DNA of 64,000 bases from an uncultured Pelagibacteraceae bacterium. GTDB lineage: Bacteria; Pseudomonadota; Alphaproteobacteria; Pelagibacterales; Pelagibacteraceae. A program made the translations under genes and the position numbers. The notes beneath the pieces were generated by a model that saw only the letters and a list, made by a program, of their open reading frames with translations, did not search any database and was not told the origin of the DNA. Within the stretch, counting starts at the first letter, position 1. Each line of letters begins with the position of its first letter. Below are positions 47,080-60,125 of this stretch, one piece after another. The stretch spans positions 82,001 to 146,000 of the forward strand of contig CACMQA010000003.1 of assembly GCA_902615715.1 (NCBI GenBank). The letters are read 5' to 3'.

Positions 47080-48160
47080 AAACGCAAATAAAATAGTTTT
47101 AAAACTTGGATCTGCGACTGTAATTGACAGTAAAGGTACTTTTAAAAAAAAATGGGTAACTTCTCTTATTAAAGATATAAAAAAATATGGAAAAGGAAAA
47201 AACTTTGTAATTGTATCATCAGGCGCAATTGCTCTTGGCCAAAAATATCTAAAGATTAAAAAAGGAAAAATTAAATTAGAAATGAGCCAAGCTATTGCAG
47301 CAGTTGGCCAAATTCATCTAGCAGGAGAATTTCAAAAACTATTTGATAAATATAAGATCAAGACTGGTCAAATTTTAATTAGCCCAGATGACACCGAGCA
47401 AAGAAGAAGAGCTATTAATGTAAGAAGAACATTTGATAATTTGTTTAAACTCAAAGCTATTCCTGTGGTTAATGAAAATGATTCAACAGCAACTAGTGAA
47501 ATAAAATATGGAGATAATGATAGATTGGCAGCAAGAGTAGCGCAAATTATTGGGGCAGATATGCTGATTTTATTTTCTGATGTTGATGGACTATACGATA
47601 AGTCTAGAGATAAAAAAATTGTAAGAGAAGTTACTTCAATCGATGAAAAAATAGTGTCTTTGATTGATGGCAAAAAAAACAAATTTGGTTCAGGAGGTAT
47701 TGCTACAAAGTTAGATGCTGCTAAGATTTGTATGAATTCAGGTAGTCATATGTTTATTGCTAATGGCAAAGTAAATAATCCAATTTCAAATATGATTAAT
47801 AATAAAAAATATACTCATTTCTTTCCAAAAATTTCTACCTTGGACGCTAAAAAAAAATGGATTATCGGTTCCCTTAATTACAATGGAACTATTTATATTG
47901 ATAGTGGAGCAGCTAGAGCTTTATCAAATGGTAAAAGCTTACTCGCAGCTGGAATTACTAAGATTAATGGAAATTTTAAAAAAGGAGAAAATGTAATAAT
48001 CCTAGATCAAAATAATAATCAGCTAGCTCGGGGGCTATCATCATTTAGCTCTGTGGAAATCGATAAAATTAAAGGTAAACAAAGTAAAGAGATAGAAACA
48101 ATTCTTGGTTATCTAAGTAAAACTGAGGTCATTCATAAAGATGATATGGTATTATTATAA
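47069..48160 (+). CDS. proB: Glutamate 5-kinase
   Basis: VLKLGSATVID, VSSGAIALG, VNENDSTATSEIKYGDNDRLAARVAQIIGAD, FGSGGIATKLDAAK. Confidence 0.96.
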   Translation: MLIENANKIVLKLGSATVIDSKGTFKKKWVTSLIKDIKKYGKGKNFVIVSSGAIALGQKYLKIKKGKIKLEMSQAIAAVGQIHLAGEFQKLFDKYKIKTGQILISPDDTEQRRRAINVRRTFDNLFKLKAIPVVNENDSTATSEIKYGDNDRLAARVAQIIGADMLILFSDVDGLYDKSRDKKIVREVTSIDEKIVSLIDGKKNKFGSGGIATKLDAAKICMNSGSHMFIANGKVNNPISNMINNKKYTHFFPKISTLDAKKKWIIGSLNYNGTIYIDSGAARALSNGKSLLAAGITKINGNFKKGENVIILDQNNNQLARGLSSFSSVEIDKIKGKQSKEIETILGYLSKTEVIHKDDMVLL

Positions 48161-49402
48161 ATGAATTATTTAAAAATAATTGGAAAAAATGCAAAAAAAG
48201 CCTTTGAGCATTTAAAGAACGTAAAGCATAAAAAAATAAAAAAAATTTTAGAAAATTATAATAAATCTCTTCAAAAAAATACAAACAGGATAATTAAAGA
48301 AAATTTAAAAGATGTAAAAAGTGTTAAAAGAAAACATTTAGTTGACAGACTTATTCTAAATAAAAAGAGGATAGAAGGTATTAGACACTCAATAAATGAA
48401 ATAGCAAAATTTAGAGATCCGGTTGGAAGAGTTTTAGAAACATGGCGCAGACCAAATAATTTAACTATTAAAAGAGTTACAACTCCAATTGGAGTCATAG
48501 GCGTAATATATGAAAGCAGACCTAATGTAACTGCTGATGTTGCAGCATTATGCTTAAAATCAGGAAATTGTTCTATTTTAAGAGGTGGATCTGAAGCTTT
48601 TAATTCTAATAGATTATTAGCTAATTTATTCAGAGATGAACTGCGAAAAAATAATATCAACCAAAACTGTGTTCAGTTTATTGAGAATAAAAATAGGAAA
48701 ATAGTTGATCAACTATTATCAAAAATGAGTTCATACATTGATGTGATTGTACCTAGAGGAGGTAAAGGACTCGTAGCTAAAGTTCAAAAATTTTCTAACG
48801 TACATGTAATTGGCCATCTTGAAGGATTGTGCCACATTTATGTTGAGAAAACTTCTAATATTAAAATAGCGAAAGATTTAGTTCTTAATGCAAAAATGAG
48901 AAGGACAAGTATTTGCGGTGCGGTTGAAACTCTTCTGATTGAGGAAAAAGCTTTAAACTCACATGCTAAAGAAATAATAAATGCTCTTTTAAATTCAGGC
49001 TGTGAAGTAAGGGCTGATAAAAAAATTAACAAACTTTTTGAGGGAAAATTAAAAAAAACCACTGAAAAAGATTGGAAAACAGAATACCTAGATGCAATTA
49101 TTTCTATAAAGGCAGTTAAAAATGTAAAAGATGCTGTCAAACATATTTTAAAATATGGCACAATGCACACCGATAGCATAATCACTAATAATAAAAAGAA
49201 TGCTGAAATTTTTTTAAATGGAGTTAATAGTTCGATAGCAATGCACAACGTCTCAACTCAATTTGCTGACGGTGGTGAATTCGGTTTTGGCGGTGAAATA
49301 GGTATCTCTACCAATAAACTTCCACCTAGAGGTCCTGTAGGAATAAACCAACTAACTTCATACAAATATCTTGTATCTGGAAAAGGGATTGTCAGACCAT
49401 AA
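48161..49402 (+). CDS. proA: Gamma-glutamyl phosphate reductase
   Basis: GVIGVIYESRPNVTADVAALCLKSGNCSILRGGSEA, MRRTSICGAVETLL. Confidence 0.97.
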   Translation: MNYLKIIGKNAKKAFEHLKNVKHKKIKKILENYNKSLQKNTNRIIKENLKDVKSVKRKHLVDRLILNKKRIEGIRHSINEIAKFRDPVGRVLETWRRPNNLTIKRVTTPIGVIGVIYESRPNVTADVAALCLKSGNCSILRGGSEAFNSNRLLANLFRDELRKNNINQNCVQFIENKNRKIVDQLLSKMSSYIDVIVPRGGKGLVAKVQKFSNVHVIGHLEGLCHIYVEKTSNIKIAKDLVLNAKMRRTSICGAVETLLIEEKALNSHAKEIINALLNSGCEVRADKKINKLFEGKLKKTTEKDWKTEYLDAIISIKAVKNVKDAVKHILKYGTMHTDSIITNNKKNAEIFLNGVNSSIAMHNVSTQFADGGEFGFGGEIGISTNKLPPRGPVGINQLTSYKYLVSGKGIVRP

Positions 49403-49405
49403 TTA

Positions 49406-49939
49406 ATGGTAAGTTTCCAAAAAAAATATATTGGATTATTAGGTGGTAGTTTTGATCCTCCCCATAAAGGGCACTTAGGTATATCAAAAATTGCTATTAA
49501 AAAACTAAAGTTAAAAAAAATTTATTGGGTTATAACCAAAAAAAATCCTTTCAAAAATAAAACTTATTATTCTTTAGATGAAAGGATCAATTATGCAAAT
49601 AAAATATCTAAATCGCAAAAAAAAATTTTAACAATATATCTAGAAAATATTGTCAAATCCTCTAGAGCTATTGATGTTATAAATTATTTTATAAAAAAAA
49701 AGAATATTAAGGATATCTATTTTATAATTGGGTCTGACAATTTAATCAGATTTCATAAGTGGAAAAGCTGGAAAAAAATAGTAAAATTAACAAAATTAGT
49801 TGTTTTTTCTAGGAGAGGATATGATAAAAAGAGTAGGAAATCAATAGTGGCTAAATATTTGAAAAATAAAATAATCTTTATTGAAAATAAGCATATAATA
49901 ATTTCTTCGACAAAGTTAAGAAAATTAATAAGAAATTAA
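49406..49939 (+). CDS. nadD: Nicotinate-nucleotide adenylyltransferase
   Basis: GLLGGSFDPPHKGHLGIS, FIIGSDNLIRFHKW, ISSTKLR. Confidence 0.95.
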   Translation: MVSFQKKYIGLLGGSFDPPHKGHLGISKIAIKKLKLKKIYWVITKKNPFKNKTYYSLDERINYANKISKSQKKILTIYLENIVKSSRAIDVINYFIKKKNIKDIYFIIGSDNLIRFHKWKSWKKIVKLTKLVVFSRRGYDKKSRKSIVAKYLKNKIIFIENKHIIISSTKLRKLIRN

Positions 49940-49942
49940 CTA

Positions 49943-50293
49943 TTGATGGAAATAACAAAAATTAAAAATAACATAGAAAAAATTCTTGATGATAACAAAG
50001 CCCAAAATATTACCTCAATTAATTTAAAGAATAAATCATATATTGCAGATTATATGATTATTGCTTCAGGGACTTCTTCTAGACATCTTCAATCACTTTC
50101 TGAAATTCTCATTACCGAATTAAAAAAAATTGGTATAAATAACTGTCGCATAGAAGGTCGTGATAGCAACGATTGGAAATTAGTTGATGCACATGATGTA
50201 ATAATTCATATATTCCATCCTGAAAAAAGAGAATTTTATGATCTAGAAAAAATGTGGTCTGAAGAAATTCCAAAAGAGAAAGCAATGATATGA
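49943..50293 (+). CDS. rsfS: Ribosome silencing factor RsfS
   Basis: DYMIIASGTSSRHLQSLSE, GRDSNDWKLVDAHDVIIHIFHPEKREFYDLEKMW. Confidence 0.95.
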   Translation: MMEITKIKNNIEKILDDNKAQNITSINLKNKSYIADYMIIASGTSSRHLQSLSEILITELKKIGINNCRIEGRDSNDWKLVDAHDVIIHIFHPEKREFYDLEKMWSEEIPKEKAMI

Positions 50294-51426
50294 AAAAAAT
50301 TTTAATTATATCAATATCAATTTTTTGCTTATTTAATTCAGCAAGTTTTGCAAAAAATGATCTTTACCAAAAAATTGACTTATTTGGAGAGGTGATTGAT
50401 AAAATAAAAAAAGATTACGTAGATGATGTTGATCAAGTTGAAATGATAGATTCAGCTATTAATGGAGTTTTACAATCACTTGATCCTTATTCTGCTTACA
50501 TGAGTCCTGAATTATTTAAAGAAATGCAAACAGATACTAAAGGAGAATTTGGAGGATTAGGAATAGAAATTGGTATGGAGTCTGGTGTGGTAAAAGTAAT
50601 TTCACCTATTGATGATACTCCAGCATATAAAGCTGGTATTAGAGCAGGAGACTATATCGTTAAGATTGGTAAGGAACAAGTGCAAGGTAAAACCTTAATG
50701 GAAGCAGTTAAATTAATGCGGGGACCTGTAGGGACATCCATTGATCTTACAATTAGAAGAAAAAACGTAAAAAAACCTTTAGAGTTTAAAATTATAAGGA
50801 AAATAATTGAAGTGAGATCTGTGAGTTCAAGAATAATCAGTAAAGAAAAAAATATAGGTTACGTAAGACTAAAATCATTTAATGAAAATAGTGATAGTCA
50901 ATTTTTAAAATCAATAAAAAAGTTTAAAAAAAATTCAAAAATTAAAGGCTATGTAATTGACTTAAGAAACAATCCAGGAGGTTTGCTAACACAAGCAATA
51001 AATATTACCGATTTTTTTTTAGATGAAGGTGAAATTGTATCTACAAAGGGTCGTAAGATTTCAGAAACAAGGAAATTTTTTGCAAGAAAAGGAGATGAAA
51101 TTGACGGTAAACCTATTGTAGTTTTGATTAATAATGGTTCTGCATCTGCTGCAGAAATTTTTGCTGGAGCTTTAAAAGACCATAAAAGAGCAATCATTCT
51201 AGGTGAGAATTCTTATGGAAAAGGTTCAGTTCAATCTATAATTCCGTTAAGAAATGGCGGTGGTATGAGATTAACTATTTCTAAATATTATTTGCCATCT
51301 GGAAAATCTATTTCAGAGGTAGGAGTAACACCTGATATACTCGTTGAAGAAATTGGTAATGACTTTAAGATTAATACAGAAAAAGATAATCAACTTAATT
51401 ACGCAATAAAACTATTTAATTCTTAA
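50290..51426 (+). CDS. ctpA: S41 family carboxy-terminal processing protease
   Basis: Signal peptide, PDZ (GGLGIEIG...), YVIDLRNNPGGLL, NNGSASAAEIFAGALKDHKRAIILGENSYGKGSVQ. Confidence 0.94.
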   Translation: MKKILIISISIFCLFNSASFAKNDLYQKIDLFGEVIDKIKKDYVDDVDQVEMIDSAINGVLQSLDPYSAYMSPELFKEMQTDTKGEFGGLGIEIGMESGVVKVISPIDDTPAYKAGIRAGDYIVKIGKEQVQGKTLMEAVKLMRGPVGTSIDLTIRRKNVKKPLEFKIIRKIIEVRSVSSRIISKEKNIGYVRLKSFNENSDSQFLKSIKKFKKNSKIKGYVIDLRNNPGGLLTQAINITDFFLDEGEIVSTKGRKISETRKFFARKGDEIDGKPIVVLINNGSASAAEIFAGALKDHKRAIILGENSYGKGSVQSIIPLRNGGGMRLTISKYYLPSGKSISEVGVTPDILVEEIGNDFKINTEKDNQLNYAIKLFNS

Positions 51427-51429
51427 TTT

Positions 51430-51900
51430 ATGAATAATCAAAAACTCCCCATGAGAATTGGAGTAGGGATAATTGTATTAAATGAAAAAAATCAAGTCTT
51501 TGTCGGTAAAAGAAAAGACAATCCAACTGATAACTGGCAGATGCCACAAGGTGGTGTTGATAAAGGTGAAAGTTATATCAATGCAATGAAAAGAGAACTG
51601 CTTGAAGAAACAAGCATTAAAAATATAAAGATTATTAAAGAAATAGATAGTATTTATGAATATGAACTTCCAGATAATTTAGTAGGAATTATATGGAAGG
51701 GTAAATTTAGAGGCCAAAAACAAAAATGGTTTATAACAAAATTTTTAGGTAACGATAGCGAAATAAATTTAAATACAAAACATCCAGAGTTTATTGATTG
51801 GAAATGGATTGAACCTAAATTGTTGCCTAAAGTAATAGTGAATTTTAAAAAAGATTTATATCTTAATCTTCTAACGGAAATAAATCTCGTTATTGACTAA
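51430..51900 (+). CDS. rppH: RNA pyrophosphohydrolase (Nudix)
   Basis: MRIGVGIIVLNEKNQVFVGKRKDNPTDNWQMPQGGVDKGESYINAMKRELLEETSI. Confidence 0.93.
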   Translation: MNNQKLPMRIGVGIIVLNEKNQVFVGKRKDNPTDNWQMPQGGVDKGESYINAMKRELLEETSIKNIKIIKEIDSIYEYELPDNLVGIIWKGKFRGQKQKWFITKFLGNDSEINLNTKHPEFIDWKWIEPKLLPKVIVNFKKDLYLNLLTEINLVID

Positions 51901-52278
51901 TTTCTCTTAAAGTTTCTATTTTGTAAGATATCTTATACCTGTCTTTATCTGTAAAATTTGTATTATTTAATTGTGACTCTGTTTTTTTAAGCAAATCATT
52001 CACTAAAGCTTTATCAAAATTAGCTAAATCTCTTGCCGTAGAGGTTAAAATCAAAAGATTGTTATTAGAAAACTCAACAGTTCCATCTTCAACATAAAAT
52101 TTTTTTTCAGCTTTAGCTTTAATTGTAATAATTCCAGGTCTTAAAAATGTTATTAAAGGAATATGATTATTTAAAATTCCCATTTGCCCCTCGTAAGAAG
52201 GAATTGTTACTTCGTCTACCTCTTGTTTTAAAATTGATTGATCTGGACTAATTATTTCGATTGTAAACATATCTGTCA

Positions 52279-52279
<1 letters not shown>
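51890..52279 (-). CDS. atpC: ATP synthase epsilon subunit
   Basis: FTIEIISPDQSILKQEVDEVTIPSYEGQMGILNNHIPLITFLRPG. Confidence 0.95.
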
Positions 52280-54570
<2,291 letters not shown>

Positions 54571-54578
<8 letters not shown>

Positions 54579-56100
54579 TATTTTTCTTATATTCCTCTAT
54601 AACTTGTTTTAACTGATTTTCTGTATCCTCATCTAATTTTCCTGATGATTGAATAGCTTCAATAATTTCTGGTTTATCATTTTTAATTTTTTCGATCACA
54701 TCTTTCTCAAATCCTTTAATTTTTCCTAAATCAACATCATCCAAGTATCCCTTTACTCCAGCAAATACTGAGATTACTTGTTCTGCAACAGTCATTGGAG
54801 AATATTGGTCTTGTTTTAATAATTCTGTTAATTTAGCTCCTCGATTTAATAATTGTTGAGTAGAGGCATCTAAGTCTGATCCAAATTGAGCAAAAGCTGC
54901 CATCTCTCTATATTGAGCAAGTTCTAATTTAATCGAGCCAGCTACCTTTTTCATTGCTTTAGTTTGTGCTGCAGATCCTACTCGCGATACTGATAAACCA
55001 ACGTTGACAGCAGGTCTAATTCCTTGGTTAAATAATTCAGTTTCTAAAAATATTTGTCCATCAGTTATAGAAATTACATTTGTAGGAATATAAGCAGAAA
55101 CGTCACCTGCTTGTGTTTCAATAATTGGCAATGCAGTTAGTGATCCACCTCCATTAGCGTCACTTAATTTTGCAGATCTTTCTAGGAGTCTACTGTGAAG
55201 ATAGAAAACATCACCTGGGTAAGCTTCTCTTCCTGGAGGTCGTCTAAGTAAAAGTGACATTTGTCTGTAAGCTACTGCTTGTTTTGACAAATCATCGTAA
55301 ACTATTAAAGCATGCATTCCATTGTCTCTAAAATATTCACCTATTGTGCAGCCAGTATAAGGAGCTAAAAACTGAAGTGGTGCAGAGTCTGATGCTGTTG
55401 CAGCGACTATAGTTGTGTATTTAAGTGCACCTGCTTCCTCTAAAGTTTTCGTTATTTGAGCTACAGTTGAACGTTTTTGTCCAATTGCCACATAAACACA
55501 ATAAAGTTTTTTCTTCTCATCAGATGACTCGTTTATTTTTTTTTGGTTTATAATTGCATCAATTGCAACTGCGGTTTTACCTGTTTGCCTGTCACCAATA
55601 ATTAATTCCCTTTGTCCTCTGCCTACAGGTATAAGAGAGTCGATAGATTTTAAACCTGTCTGCATTGGTTCACTAACAGATTGCCTTGGAATTATACCTG
55701 GGGCTTTTACTTCAACTCTTTTTCTTTCTTTAGAAGAGATAGCTCCTTTTCCATCTATTGGATTTCCTAAACCATCAACAACTCTTCCTAATAATTCTTT
55801 TCCAACTGGAACATCAACAATTGCATTGGTTCTTTTAATTGTATCGCCCTCTTTAATTTTTCTATCATCTCCAAAAATTACAACTCCAACATTGTCATTT
55901 TCTAAGTTTAATGCCATGCCTTTTGAGCCATCTTCAAACTCAACCATCTCCCCAGCCTGAACATTATCCAAACCGTAAACTCGTGCAATTCCATCACCAA
56001 CTGATAAAACTTTTCCAATTTCTGAAACTTCAGCTTTTTCACCAAAATTTTTAATTTGATCCTTAAGTAATTTAGTAATTTCTGAAGGGTTTATAGACAT
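54571..56100 (-). CDS. atpA: ATP synthase alpha subunit
   Basis: [27 protein letters not shown]...[29 protein letters not shown]. Confidence 0.99.
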
Positions 56101-56101
56101 A

Positions 56102-56659
56102 TTAACTTTCTAACATTGCTTGTTTGTATTTATTTAATTTATTTTTAATCGAGGTATCAATCATAAAACTTCCAAGTTGAAGTTTTAATCCTCCAATAAG
56201 TTCTTTATCAACCTTGTAGTTAAATTTTATTGTTGAGCTTGTGGAAGAAGATAATTCTTTACTTATATTCTCAAGTTCAGTTTCTGATAATTCTTTAGAA
56301 GATATTAAAGAGGCTTTAACTTCTCCTCTTTTTTGAGCACATAATTTTAAAAAACTATCAATAATTTTTTCCACAAAAAATATTCTTCTTTTTTCAATTA
56401 ATAAAAACATAAAGTTTTTTAAATTTTTTGAAAAGTTTAACTTTTCAGCTAATAGGTTTAATACGTTGTTTTGATTATCTTTACTTTGAGTTGGATTGTG
56501 TATAAAATTTTTTATTTCTAGGCTTTTGATCAATAGAGAGGCAAAGTTCTTAATATCATTTTCTATTTTCTCTAGTTCATTGGCTTCTTGCGCTACTTCA
56601 AAAAGTGCGCGAGAGTATCTTTCTGAAGTTTCTGATGAGAAAGATTTATTTGAGCTCAT
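56102..56659 (-). CDS. atpH: ATP synthase delta subunit
   Basis: [24 protein letters not shown]...[27 protein letters not shown]; atp operon context. Confidence 0.95.
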   Translation of the reverse strand: MSSNKSFSSETSERYSRALFEVAQEANELEKIENDIKNFASLLIKSLEIKNFIHNPTQSKDNQNNVLNLLAEKLNFSKNLKNFMFLLIEKRRIFFVEKIIDSFLKLCAQKRGEVKASLISSKELSETELENISKELSSSTSSTIKFNYKVDKELIGGLKLQLGSFMIDTSIKNKLNKYKQAMLES

Positions 56660-56737
56660 TTTTTATTGAAATTATTATGAAATAATGAGCGTGTCGTACC
56701 ATAAGAGTTTACCTTGTTCAAGTTTCCAAATAATCGA

Positions 56738-58687
56738 TTAACCAAAATTTACGGGATCGACATCAACCGTAAGTTTAATTTTGCTTGAGATTTTCAATGA
56801 ATTTAGAAGTTTAGAAACCATTTTTTGCTTTAAGCTTTTCTCATTAAACCTAATTAATAATCTTGATCTAAATTTTTTTTTTATCTTAAGGAAAGGCGAG
56901 TCTACAGGGCCCATGATTTCTAAACCATTAATCTGACTAAGACGTGTTTTAATTTCTCTAGCTCCTTCAATACTTAAAGATTGATTATTAGCTGATATGA
57001 TTATTGCGATAAGTCTACAAAAAGGAGGTAGGGAATTTTCTTTTCTCGAAATAAGCTCCTTTTTTAAAATTTCATCAGGATTATTTTTTATCAACTCATT
57101 TAAAGTAATGTTCTCAGGAGATAATGTTTGGTAAACAATTAAAGACTCAGAACTAAATCTACCAGCTCTTCCGCTTAATTGATTATACAATTGAATATTT
57201 TTTTCAGTAGTTCTTAAGTCGTAACCTCTTCCCGAAAAATCTGCATCAATTACAACTATACAATTTAATTTAGGAAAGTTGAAACCTTTTGAAATCATCT
57301 GAGTTCCAACTAAAATGTCTACCTGATTATTTCTGATTCTGTTAAATAAGGAATTTGTGTGATCCTTTTTTTTCATATAATCACTTGAAAAAATTTCTAT
57401 TTTGCAAGTTGGAAATAATTTACTTACTTCCTCATAAATTTTTTCAACACCTGGCCCATACATTATAAAATCACAATTTTTTTCATCTTTACATTTATTA
57501 AATATTTTTTTTTCAGAAGAACAATGATGACAGACAGCTTTGTTTTTACTTTTGTGGAATGTTAAATACATCGAACAATTATTACAGATTTGTTTATAAC
57601 CGCAATTTTTACAAATTAAATATGGAGCATAACCTCTTCTATTTAAAAAAAATAAAACTTGTTCCCCTTTCTCAAGAAATTTTTTAACAATTTCAATACT
57701 TTCATCAGAGACAAAGCTATGTTTTATTTTTTTTAGATTTAAATTGACAATTTTTGTTTTTGGTAAAGGATAATCGTCATATCTCTTCTTAATTTTAAAA
57801 TGTCTAAATTTTTTATTTTGAATATTATTAAAAGTTTCTAGAGATGGTATGGCGCTTACTAAATGGATTGGTATTTTTTCAAAAGAAGCTCTCGCTATTG
57901 CCATATCTCTTGCATGATATATTACACCTTCATCTTGCTTGTAGGAAGTGTCATGTTCTTCATCAACAATTATAATTCCAAGTTTTTTAAAGGGTAAAAG
58001 TAAAGAGGATCTCGCCCCAACGACTAATTTAATATTATTATTAATTATACCATTCCAAATAATTCTTTTATTTTTTGGCGTTATTTTCGAATGCCAAATT
58101 GCAGGTTCGAAACCAAAGAAATCATGGAACCTCGACTTAAATTCATTAGTTAAGAAAATTTCAGGAAGCAAAACTAAAGCTTGTTTATTTTCAGCAATAA
58201 TTTTTTTTATTCTCTCAAAATATACAAGTGTTTTACCTGAACCGGTTGTTCCTTGAAGGACAGAAACATCAAATCTATTATTTTTTGAATTTAAAAATTT
58301 TAAAGCATCATTTTGCTCATGATTTAATTTGAATTTTTTTGCTTTAATTGCTCTTAGATCAAAATTTTTATCATTTTTAATAAATAAATTTTTATTACCC
58401 CCAATAACCATTTTAAGAACAAGCCCTGCAGGTGTTACGTTGTACATCGCAAACCATTTAATAAAATTAATGAAATTTCTATTTAAAGAAATTTCCCCAA
58501 TTTTTTTATGAATATTTTTAATTTTTATATCTTTTGGCACAAAACTTTCACTTGGCCACACAACACCAATAGCCTTTTCTTTCCCAAAAGGAACTTCAAC
58601 GATATCGCCTGGTGTTAATTTTTCTTTTTTTGTTTTGTATGTAAATGAAAAATTAAATATTTTAGGCAGCAATACTTGCGCTTTCAT
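56738..58687 (-). CDS. priA: Primosomal protein N' (replication restart helicase)
   Basis: LQGTTGSGKTLVYFERI, VDEEHDTSYKQDEGVIYHARDMAIAR, Zn-binding CKNCGYKQICNNCSMYLTFH. Confidence 0.97.
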   Translation of the reverse strand: MKAQVLLPKIFNFSFTYKTKKEKLTPGDIVEVPFGKEKAIGVVWPSESFVPKDIKIKNIHKKIGEISLNRNFINFIKWFAMYNVTPAGLVLKMVIGGNKNLFIKNDKNFDLRAIKAKKFKLNHEQNDALKFLNSKNNRFDVSVLQGTTGSGKTLVYFERIKKIIAENKQALVLLPEIFLTNEFKSRFHDFFGFEPAIWHSKITPKNKRIIWNGIINNNIKLVVGARSSLLLPFKKLGIIIVDEEHDTSYKQDEGVIYHARDMAIARASFEKIPIHLVSAIPSLETFNNIQNKKFRHFKIKKRYDDYPLPKTKIVNLNLKKIKHSFVSDESIEIVKKFLEKGEQVLFFLNRRGYAPYLICKNCGYKQICNNCSMYLTFHKSKNKAVCHHCSSEKKIFNKCKDEKNCDFIMYGPGVEKIYEEVSKLFPTCKIEIFSSDYMKKKDHTNSLFNRIRNNQVDILVGTQMISKGFNFPKLNCIVVIDADFSGRGYDLRTTEKNIQLYNQLSGRAGRFSSESLIVYQTLSPENITLNELIKNNPDEILKKELISRKENSLPPFCRLIAIIISANNQSLSIEGAREIKTRLSQINGLEIMGPVDSPFLKIKKKFRSRLLIRFNEKSLKQKMVSKLLNSLKISSKIKLTVDVDPVNFG

Positions 58688-58715
58688 ATTTTAATAGTAG
58701 TTGAATTTTTTGTTT

Positions 58716-60125
58716 TTAAAAATGAATTGGTCTTTTATCAACAGCTAAAGCCGCTTCTTTAATGGCTTCCGTATGTGTTGGATGGGCATGGCAAGTTCTA
58801 GCAATGTCCTCTGCGCTAGCACCAAATTCCATTGCTAAAGCCATCTCTGCAATCATATCTCCACAATGTGGTCCAATTATATGTACACCCAAAACTTTAT
58901 CTGTTTTACTATCTGCCAGAATTTTAACAAATCCTTCAGTTTCATTGTTAACTTTTGCTCTTGAATTTGCAAGAAAAGGGAATTTTCCTGTTTTGTAAGA
59001 TTTATTTTCCTCTTTTAATTGTTCTTCTGTTTTGCCAACAGTAGCAACTTCTGGTGATGTGTAGATAACACCTGGTATCACATCGTAATTCACATGCCCT
59101 GCTTGGCCTGCTAGTATCTCAGCAACTGCAATACCTTCTTCCTCAGCTTTATGAGCTAGCATAGGTCCTTTGATAACATCACCTATAGCATAAATATTAC
59201 TTAATGAAGTTTGTAATTTATTATTTACTTCTATTCTTCCTTTACTGTCTTTTTTAATTCCTACCTTAGAAAGGTTTAGTCCCTCTGTATAAGGTTTTCT
59301 TCCAACAGATACTAAAACTTTATCAACTTCTAATACCTCTTTTTTTGAATTCTTTACGTTAGTATAAGAAATGAAAACAGACTTACCTTTATCTTCAATG
59401 GACTCAACTTTTGACCCCATTTTGAATTTAATTCCTTGCTTAGATAATATTTTTTGAAATTCATTTGAAATTTCTCTATCCATACCAGGTGTTATATAAT
59501 CTAAAAACTCTATAACAGTAACATCAGAACCAAGTCTAGACCAAACAGATCCCATCTCTAAACCAATATAGCCCCCACCAATGACTGCTAACTTATTTGG
59601 CACTTTATCAAAAGATAGAGCACCAGTAGAAGAAACAATATTTTTTTCATTGATTTTAATACCAGGTAATGAAGTTACAGTTGAACCAGTGGCTATGACA
59701 ATGTTTTTAGATTTTATATTACTTCTTTTGTTGTTATTTTCATAAACTACAATGTCATTTTTTGAAAAAAGAACTCCTTTGCCTTTAAAATAAGTAACTT
59801 TATTTTTTTTAAACAAAAATTCAACGCCCTTTGTTAAAACTTGTATAGACTTATTTTTATTAGACATCATTTTTTCGATATTCAGTTTGATGCCGTTAAA
59901 TTCGATTCCTTGTTGGTTAAAATCTTTTTTGGCTTTGTGATAATTTTCAGATAAGTTTAGTAGACTTTTTGATGGTATACATCCTACATTAAGGCACGTT
60001 CCACCTAGTGCGCCCCTAGACTCAACGCATGCTGTTTTTAAACCTAACTGAGCTGCTCTTATAGCACAAACATACCCACCAGGGCCGCCACCTATTACCA
60101 CTAAATCAAAATTATTTTCCATCAT
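58716..60125 (-). CDS. lpdA: Dihydrolipoyl dehydrogenase
   Basis: LVVIGGGPGGYVCAIRAAQLGLKTACVESRGALGGTCLNVGCIPSKSLL; C-terminal CHAHPTHTEAIKEAAL. Confidence 0.98.
   Translation of the reverse strand: MMENNFDLVVIGGGPGGYVCAIRAAQLGLKTACVESRGALGGTCLNVGCIPSKSLLNLSENYHKAKKDFNQQGIEFNGIKLNIEKMMSNKNKSIQVLTKGVEFLFKKNKVTYFKGKGVLFSKNDIVVYENNNKRSNIKSKNIVIATGSTVTSLPGIKINEKNIVSSTGALSFDKVPNKLAVIGGGYIGLEMGSVWSRLGSDVTVIEFLDYITPGMDREISNEFQKILSKQGIKFKMGSKVESIEDKGKSVFISYTNVKNSKKEVLEVDKVLVSVGRKPYTEGLNLSKVGIKKDSKGRIEVNNKLQTSLSNIYAIGDVIKGPMLAHKAEEEGIAVAEILAGQAGHVNYDVIPGVIYTSPEVATVGKTEEQLKEENKSYKTGKFPFLANSRAKVNNETEGFVKILADSKTDKVLGVHIIGPHCGDMIAEMALAMEFGASAEDIARTCHAHPTHTEAIKEAALAVDKRPIHF

Noticed and set aside
48838-49248. 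136-aa minus-strand ORF
   Set aside because: Antisense shadow of proA.
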